Origin: an uncultured Lentisphaerota bacterium
Lineage (GTDB): Bacteria; Verrucomicrobiota; Kiritimatiellia; CAIQIC01
Length of the DNA stretch: 64,000 nt
NCBI GenBank assembly: GCA_903912445.1
Contig: CAIWHP010000273.1
Span: 30,171 to 94,170 of the forward strand
Reading direction: 5' to 3'
The position numbers and the translations under genes are program-made. Within the stretch, counting starts at the first letter, position 1; every line of letters starts with the position of its first letter. This document shows, piece by piece, positions 60,268-64,000 of the stretch. The notes beneath the pieces were generated by a model. The model saw nothing but the letters and a program-made list of their open reading frames with translations. It was not told where the DNA came from and did no database searches.

Positions 60268-62030
60268 GGTGTGTTTCCTTTGGGAGTTCGCAAAACGGTC
60301 GCGTAGTAGGCGCCGCAAAGATCATGGCCGGTGGCATCCTGGAACCAGGCGTGCAACTCGGTCTTCACGCCGCCCTTCAGCTTCACATGCAGCGTCACGC
60401 TCTTCGCGCCGGGCGCAGCCGCAGCCTCGGCCGACTGCCCGCCGATGGTGAGCTTGGCGCGTGCGACCGGGAACGCCTTCCCGGTCTCCGCCGCCTGCAA
60501 GGGCTGGTCCAACTCCGCCGGCCAGCGACGGAGCGTGATCGTATAGTCGCCATCCTGCTCGACGAACACCACCCACGCGCTGCCCTGCGGCCCGCCCACG
60601 CCGGCGCGGATGTGGCCCGCGTTATCGCAATAGGTCTTGATCCAGTCGGAGCACGAGAGCTCCACCGGATTCTCCTGCGCCGCGCCGATGCTGATCGGCT
60701 GATATTCTCGCAAGCCCGGCTCGACGCGCGCCCACCACTTTTCATAATGCGCCCGCATCTTCGCGACCACGTCGGCGTGCTGCGCGGCGCTGTCGTTCTT
60801 CTGGCCGGGATCGGCGTGGATATCGAAAAGCTCCGTGCCGTTTACCAGCCGCCATTGATTCCAGATGACGGCGGCGGGAGTGAACGGCTCCGGATTTTCG
60901 TCCTGCTGCACCACCAGCATCCGGTCGGCGAGCGTACCGCTGCCGCGCAACAGCCCGGCGAGGCTGACGCCATCAAACATCGCGGCGGCGGGCTTCGAGA
61001 TACCACACAGCTCGATCAACGTCGGCAGGATGTCGGTGTTGCTGGCCGGCGTGGGCACATCGCGCGGCGCGCCGAGCTGCCCGGCAGGCCAGCGGACGAA
61101 ACACGGCACGCGGTGACCGCCCTCGTAGGGCGAACTCTTCATCCCGCGCATCCCGGCGTTGAACAGCTTCACGCCGCCGGTGCCGCCGTTGTCGGTCATG
61201 AAAATCAGGATGGTGTTCTCGCGCAGACCGGTCGTGCGCAGAAACTCCTCAAGGCGGCCCACGTTCTCATCGAGGTTGGCGAGCATCCCGAAGAACTTCG
61301 CCGGCCAGCCGGGCTTGTTATAGAGCGCAGTGTACCGGTCCGGCACCTGCATCGGACCATGCGCCACATTGAGCGGCATATAGCAGAGGAACGGCTCGCC
61401 GCCCGCCTTGCGCTCCTGCATCCACGCCATCGCGCGGTCGAACCAGAGCTCGGTGCAGTAGCCGGTGAACTTCTCGCGCACGCCGTTGTGAAGGAACGTG
61501 CCGTCGGAATAGGTGTTGGCGAACTCCGGCGCGGAACCGCTCATGCCCCAGCCGTGGAAGTAGCAGCATTCCTGAAAACCGCGATCCATCGGCCGGTAGG
61601 GATAGTTATCGCCCAAATGCCATTTGCCGAACAGGCCGGTACGGTAGCCGGCCGCCGCGAAGATATCCGCCATCGTAGGAAGATCGCGGCGCAGCACCGC
61701 ACGGCCCGCCGTCACCGAGGTCGCGCCGTTGTGCAACGCGTCCCAGCCGGTCATCAACTGCCCGCGCGTCGGCGTACATTTCGGCGTCACGTGGAAATCG
61801 GTGAAGCGCACGGACTCCGCGTGCAGCTTGTCGAGTTCCGGAGTCTTGAGCACCGGATTGCCGTGGCACGAGAGATCACCGTAGCCCTGATCGTCGGAGA
61901 GCAGGATGATGATGTTGGGCCTGCCCTGAGCGGTGTCGAGGGGCTTGTCCTCGGCGGTCGCATACAGGGCTGGCAGGCCAGCGCAGGCCAGCAAGGCGAC
62001 GCCGGCGCAGAGGACATAGCGTGTGTTCAT
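60264..62030 (-). CDS. Exported sulfatase with C-terminal beta-domain (CTPTR)
   Basis: A 588-residue sulfatase. The signal peptide ends near ALYATA, followed by the B-repeat-derived PLDTAQG and RPNIIILLSDDQGYGDLSCHG. The formylglycine site is CTPTR (Cys85, Arg89), followed by QLMTGWDALHNGATSV. FGKWHLGDNYPYRPMDRGF and FMTDNGGTGG complete the core. Residues 450-588 form a beta-rich extension (YTITLRRWPAELDQPLQAA) that looks like a binding or capping module. The ATG at 62030 is preceded by AAGGA at 9 bases; the in-frame ATG at 62039 lies directly against that site and is less likely. Its stop overlaps the next ATG (ATGA). It begins 17 bp after the cytochrome gene. Confidence 0.92.
   Translation of the reverse strand: MNTRYVLCAGVALLACAGLPALYATAEDKPLDTAQGRPNIIILLSDDQGYGDLSCHGNPVLKTPELDKLHAESVRFTDFHVTPKCTPTRGQLMTGWDALHNGATSVTAGRAVLRRDLPTMADIFAAAGYRTGLFGKWHLGDNYPYRPMDRGFQECCYFHGWGMSGSAPEFANTYSDGTFLHNGVREKFTGYCTELWFDRAMAWMQERKAGGEPFLCYMPLNVAHGPMQVPDRYTALYNKPGWPAKFFGMLANLDENVGRLEEFLRTTGLRENTILIFMTDNGGTGGVKLFNAGMRGMKSSPYEGGHRVPCFVRWPAGQLGAPRDVPTPASNTDILPTLIELCGISKPAAAMFDGVSLAGLLRGSGTLADRMLVVQQDENPEPFTPAAVIWNQWRLVNGTELFDIHADPGQKNDSAAQHADVVAKMRAHYEKWWARVEPGLREYQPISIGAAQENPVELSCSDWIKTYCDNAGHIRAGVGGPQGSAWVVFVEQDGDYTITLRRWPAELDQPLQAAETGKAFPVARAKLTIGGQSAEAAAAPGAKSVTLHVKLKGGVKTELHAWFQDATGHDLCGAYYATVLRTPKGNTP
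61922..61944. repeat. Repeat B just before the sulfatase fold
   Basis: TGCCCTGAGCGGTGTCGAGG, read in frame as P-L-D-T-A-Q-G immediately before R-P-N. Confidence 0.65.
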
Positions 62031-62039
62031 CGTTCGCAT

Positions 62040-62044
62040 TCCTT
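62040..62044 (-). promoter_or_regulatory. Ribosome-binding site deciding the sulfatase start
   Basis: AAGGA on the minus strand, 9 bases before the ATG at 62030. It is immediately adjacent to the ATG at 62039 and so argues against that start. Confidence 0.55.
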
Positions 62045-62047
62045 GCG

Positions 62048-64000
62048 TCACGGCGATGCAGGCCCCTTGGCCTCGGCCAGCGCCTGCCGGGCTTCGTTGG
62101 CCTCCGGGTGCTGCGCCACAAACCGTTCGAGGATGGCGAGCGCGCCGGCGGCATCGCCCGCCCGCCGCACGTAGAACGCGTGGGCGCTGACATATTTCCA
62201 GTCGTGCGGCGCCCACCCGGCGGCGCGCGCGGCCCACTCGCTGGCGGCGCGCACATCGCTCGCGCCCGTGATGACGGCGAGGTTGTAGGCCGCGGTCGCG
62301 GAGCGCGGCTCCGCTTTCAAAACATCCAGCCAGCCACGCCGCGCCTCGTCGAGCCGGCCCTGCTCGCCGAGCAGCAGCGCGAGGTTCAGCAGTACCGCCC
62401 CGTTCGAGGGCGCGTGCACGAGCGCCGCGCGCAGCTGCTGCTCGGCCTCGGCATTGCGGCCGAGCTGGTTGAGCGCGAGCGAGGCGTTCACCGCGGGCGC
62501 GACGAGGTCCGGGCGCAGCCGCAGCGCCGCATTGAAGTTGGTGACGGCGGTATCCAGCTCGCCGCGCGTCATGTGATAGTTGCCGAGGTTGTACAGCGAC
62601 ACCGAATCATCGGAACGCAGGCGCAGGCTCTGCTCCAGCTCGCCCGTGGCCGCCAGGACCGCCGTGCGGTCGTCGGGCGCGAGCCGCGCCACGGGATAGG
62701 CGGCGAGCGCCTGCGCGGCGCGGATGCGCACGAGCCGGACGTCGTCGCGCACGGCCCGCAGCAGCGCCGCCAGTTCCGCGCCGTCGAAGCGGCCCTCCAG
62801 CCCGGAGGCGGCCGCGGAGCGCACCAGCGGCGAGGCATCGGCGGTGAGCTGCGCGAAGACCGGCCACTTGGCGGGGTCGGCACAGTTGGCGAGCAGCCGG
62901 ATGAGCGCGACGGCGACCATCTCCTCGCGATGCGTGCCGGCGAGATAAGCCAACATCGCCGCGCTCTGCGTCCAGTCGCCGCGCCGCGCGGCCTGGACCA
63001 GCCGGGCCCACCGGAGCGTTTCCGCCTGATAGTCGTCGGCGTGCCACTGGCGCACGTGCGCGTCGGCCCAACCGGGCTGGCGGTTGGCGTGGCATTGCAG
63101 GCAGGCGAGCGGCGAGTTGAATTCTTGGGCGGCGGCGGGCATCGGCGGGCGCAGCGAGTGGTCGCTGCGGAGCATCCGGCCGAACTCCGTCGTGGGCATG
63201 TGGCACGCGACGCAGGTCGGCGCGTTCGTGCCCGGCTGGTGGTGCGTATGCGCGGCGGGCGCCGCGACTCTGTTCTGGTGGCACGGCAGACATGCCTGGT
63301 TCGCCGCCGCGCCCGGGAAGCGGTTGCGTCCGCTGGAGGTGTGGCAGTGCGTGCAATCCATTTTCGCTGCGCGCGCGCACCGGTTCATCCGCCAGCCGGT
63401 CCACGTATAATTTTCGCCGAGGTCGCGGCCGTCGGGATGGAAGTCCGGATCCTCCAGGCAGGTCATATCGAAATGGTCGAAGAAGCGCGCGCCCGGCGTG
63501 AAAACCGGCGTGATGGGCGCCAGCTTGGCGTGACAGGTCGCGCACAGGTCGTTGCGCTGCACGGGGGTCATGGCGCGCGTGCTGATGAGCCCCAGTTCGC
63601 GCGGCGGCCGGTTGGTGGGCGCAGCCCGGAAGGTGCGCACGTGCTCCGCGCCGGGACCGTGGCACGTCTCGCAGTTGATCCCCGGCTCCAGCCACGTCGT
63701 CGCGTAGGAATCGTCGGCGCCGTTGTAGCGCGTGGCGAGCTGGCTGACGTGGCAGGCATAGCAGGCGGTGTTGAACGTGTAGAGCCGGTCGGTCCACGCC
63801 AGCGCCTCGTCGCGGCGGTCGGTGAAGTGCCGCACCGCGCTGGCGGCGGTGTCGAACCAGGCGCGGCGGTGGACGTCGTAGGCCACCGGCAGCACCTGGA
63901 GATGGCCGCGCTCCAGGGGCGTCAGCAGGTAGTACACATTCTTGCCGCCCATCACCACGGTCACGGGGTAGCGGCGCGCGCCCTGCGGCCCGGTCTCCAG
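62048..64000 (-). CDS. Multiheme c-type cytochrome with HEAT and TPR repeats, N-terminus cut by window edge
   Basis: At least 650 residues. The frame stays open to the window end (reading LETGPQGARRYPVTVV), so the true start is outside. Seven CxxCH heme c motifs are visible: CYACH, CETCH, CATCH, CTHCH, CLPCH, CVACH and CLQCH, in a cytochrome c554/nitrite-reductase-like arrangement (GGKNVYYLLTPLERG at the start). A HEAT-like stretch (about 370-430) and then at least four TPRs (SLYNLGNYHMTRGELDTAVT onward) follow. The protein would be extracytoplasmic and transfer electrons, with TPRs for docking. The gene is only 17 bp upstream of the first sulfatase, so it may head that operon. Similar cytochrome-TPR fusions occur in PVC bacteria, but the electron donor and acceptor cannot be inferred here. 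Confidence 0.88.
   Translation of the reverse strand: METGPQGARRYPVTVVMGGKNVYYLLTPLERGHLQVLPVAYDVHRRAWFDTAASAVRHFTDRRDEALAWTDRLYTFNTACYACHVSQLATRYNGADDSYATTWLEPGINCETCHGPGAEHVRTFRAAPTNRPPRELGLISTRAMTPVQRNDLCATCHAKLAPITPVFTPGARFFDHFDMTCLEDPDFHPDGRDLGENYTWTGWRMNRCARAAKMDCTHCHTSSGRNRFPGAAANQACLPCHQNRVAAPAAHTHHQPGTNAPTCVACHMPTTEFGRMLRSDHSLRPPMPAAAQEFNSPLACLQCHANRQPGWADAHVRQWHADDYQAETLRWARLVQAARRGDWTQSAAMLAYLAGTHREEMVAVALIRLLANCADPAKWPVFAQLTADASPLVRSAAASGLEGRFDGAELAALLRAVRDDVRLVRIRAAQALAAYPVARLAPDDRTAVLAATGELEQSLRLRSDDSVSLYNLGNYHMTRGELDTAVTNFNAALRLRPDLVAPAVNASLALNQLGRNAEAEQQLRAALVHAPSNGAVLLNLALLLGEQGRLDEARRGWLDVLKAEPRSATAAYNLAVITGASDVRAASEWAARAAGWAPHDWKYVSAHAFYVRRAGDAAGALAILERFVAQHPEANEARQALAEAKGPASP

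Overview
The window is a GC-rich stretch of a bacterial chromosome devoted to breaking down a complex, probably sulfated polysaccharide. It encodes 15 formylglycine-type sulfatases with glycoside hydrolase-like proteins, carbohydrate esterases and very large multidomain exported proteins. A PEP-CTERM-anchored protein made of autotransporter-type beta-strand repeats, two-component propeller sensors, sulfatases with EF-hand tails and a UroD-like protein inside a hydrolase operon together point to the PVC superphylum. Kiritimatiellota or Verrucomicrobiota is most likely, with Lentisphaerae or Planctomycetes as alternatives. No taxonomic marker gene is present, so this is inference. There is no rRNA, tRNA, CRISPR array, transposase, SusC/D pair, transporter or formylglycine-generating enzyme in the window.

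Layout. Positions 1-8986 (minus strand) hold a beta-helix protein cut by the window edge, three sulfatases, a GH32-like protein and a GH99/WbsX-like protein, several joined by ATGA overlaps. Positions 9185-15964 (minus) hold a propeller-type sensor kinase, its NarL-type response regulator (ATGA overlap) and the PEP-CTERM beta-strand-repeat protein. Positions 16182-22208 are the only plus-strand block: sulfatase, UroD-like protein and GH78 alpha-L-rhamnosidase, closely spaced as an operon. From 22327 to the right edge everything is on the minus strand. This part contains a clan-A hydrolase, two Tat-type sulfatases, an esterase/Asp-box group, a sulfatase-SGNH fusion, a LamG/di-CxxCH/propeller giant and a CBM32-type hydrolase. 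It ends in a run of eight sulfatases (48056-62030) preceded by a multiheme cytochrome with TPRs that is cut by the right edge.

How they work together. Almost every product has a Sec or Tat signal, so the chemistry is extracytoplasmic. Sulfatases would remove sulfate esters, SASA-type esterases would remove acetyl groups, and GH78 and other hydrolases would cut the exposed sugars. The sensor kinase/regulator pair in the middle is the obvious candidate controller. The polysaccharide itself cannot be named from the sequence; GH78 suggests that it contains rhamnose.

The most unusual feature is not a gene. A 19-bp palindrome (consensus TTTTCCAANNNYTGGAAAA) occurs about 18 times, in pairs to quadruplets whose centres lie 30-32 bp apart (three helical turns). 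The arrays sit just upstream of start codons or within the first codons of genes. A second short repeat (CCCTGAGCGGNGTCGAGGGG type) is inserted in frame in several enzymes, three times at the same codon position in different sulfatases. A third repeat forms the signal-peptide core of two adjacent genes.
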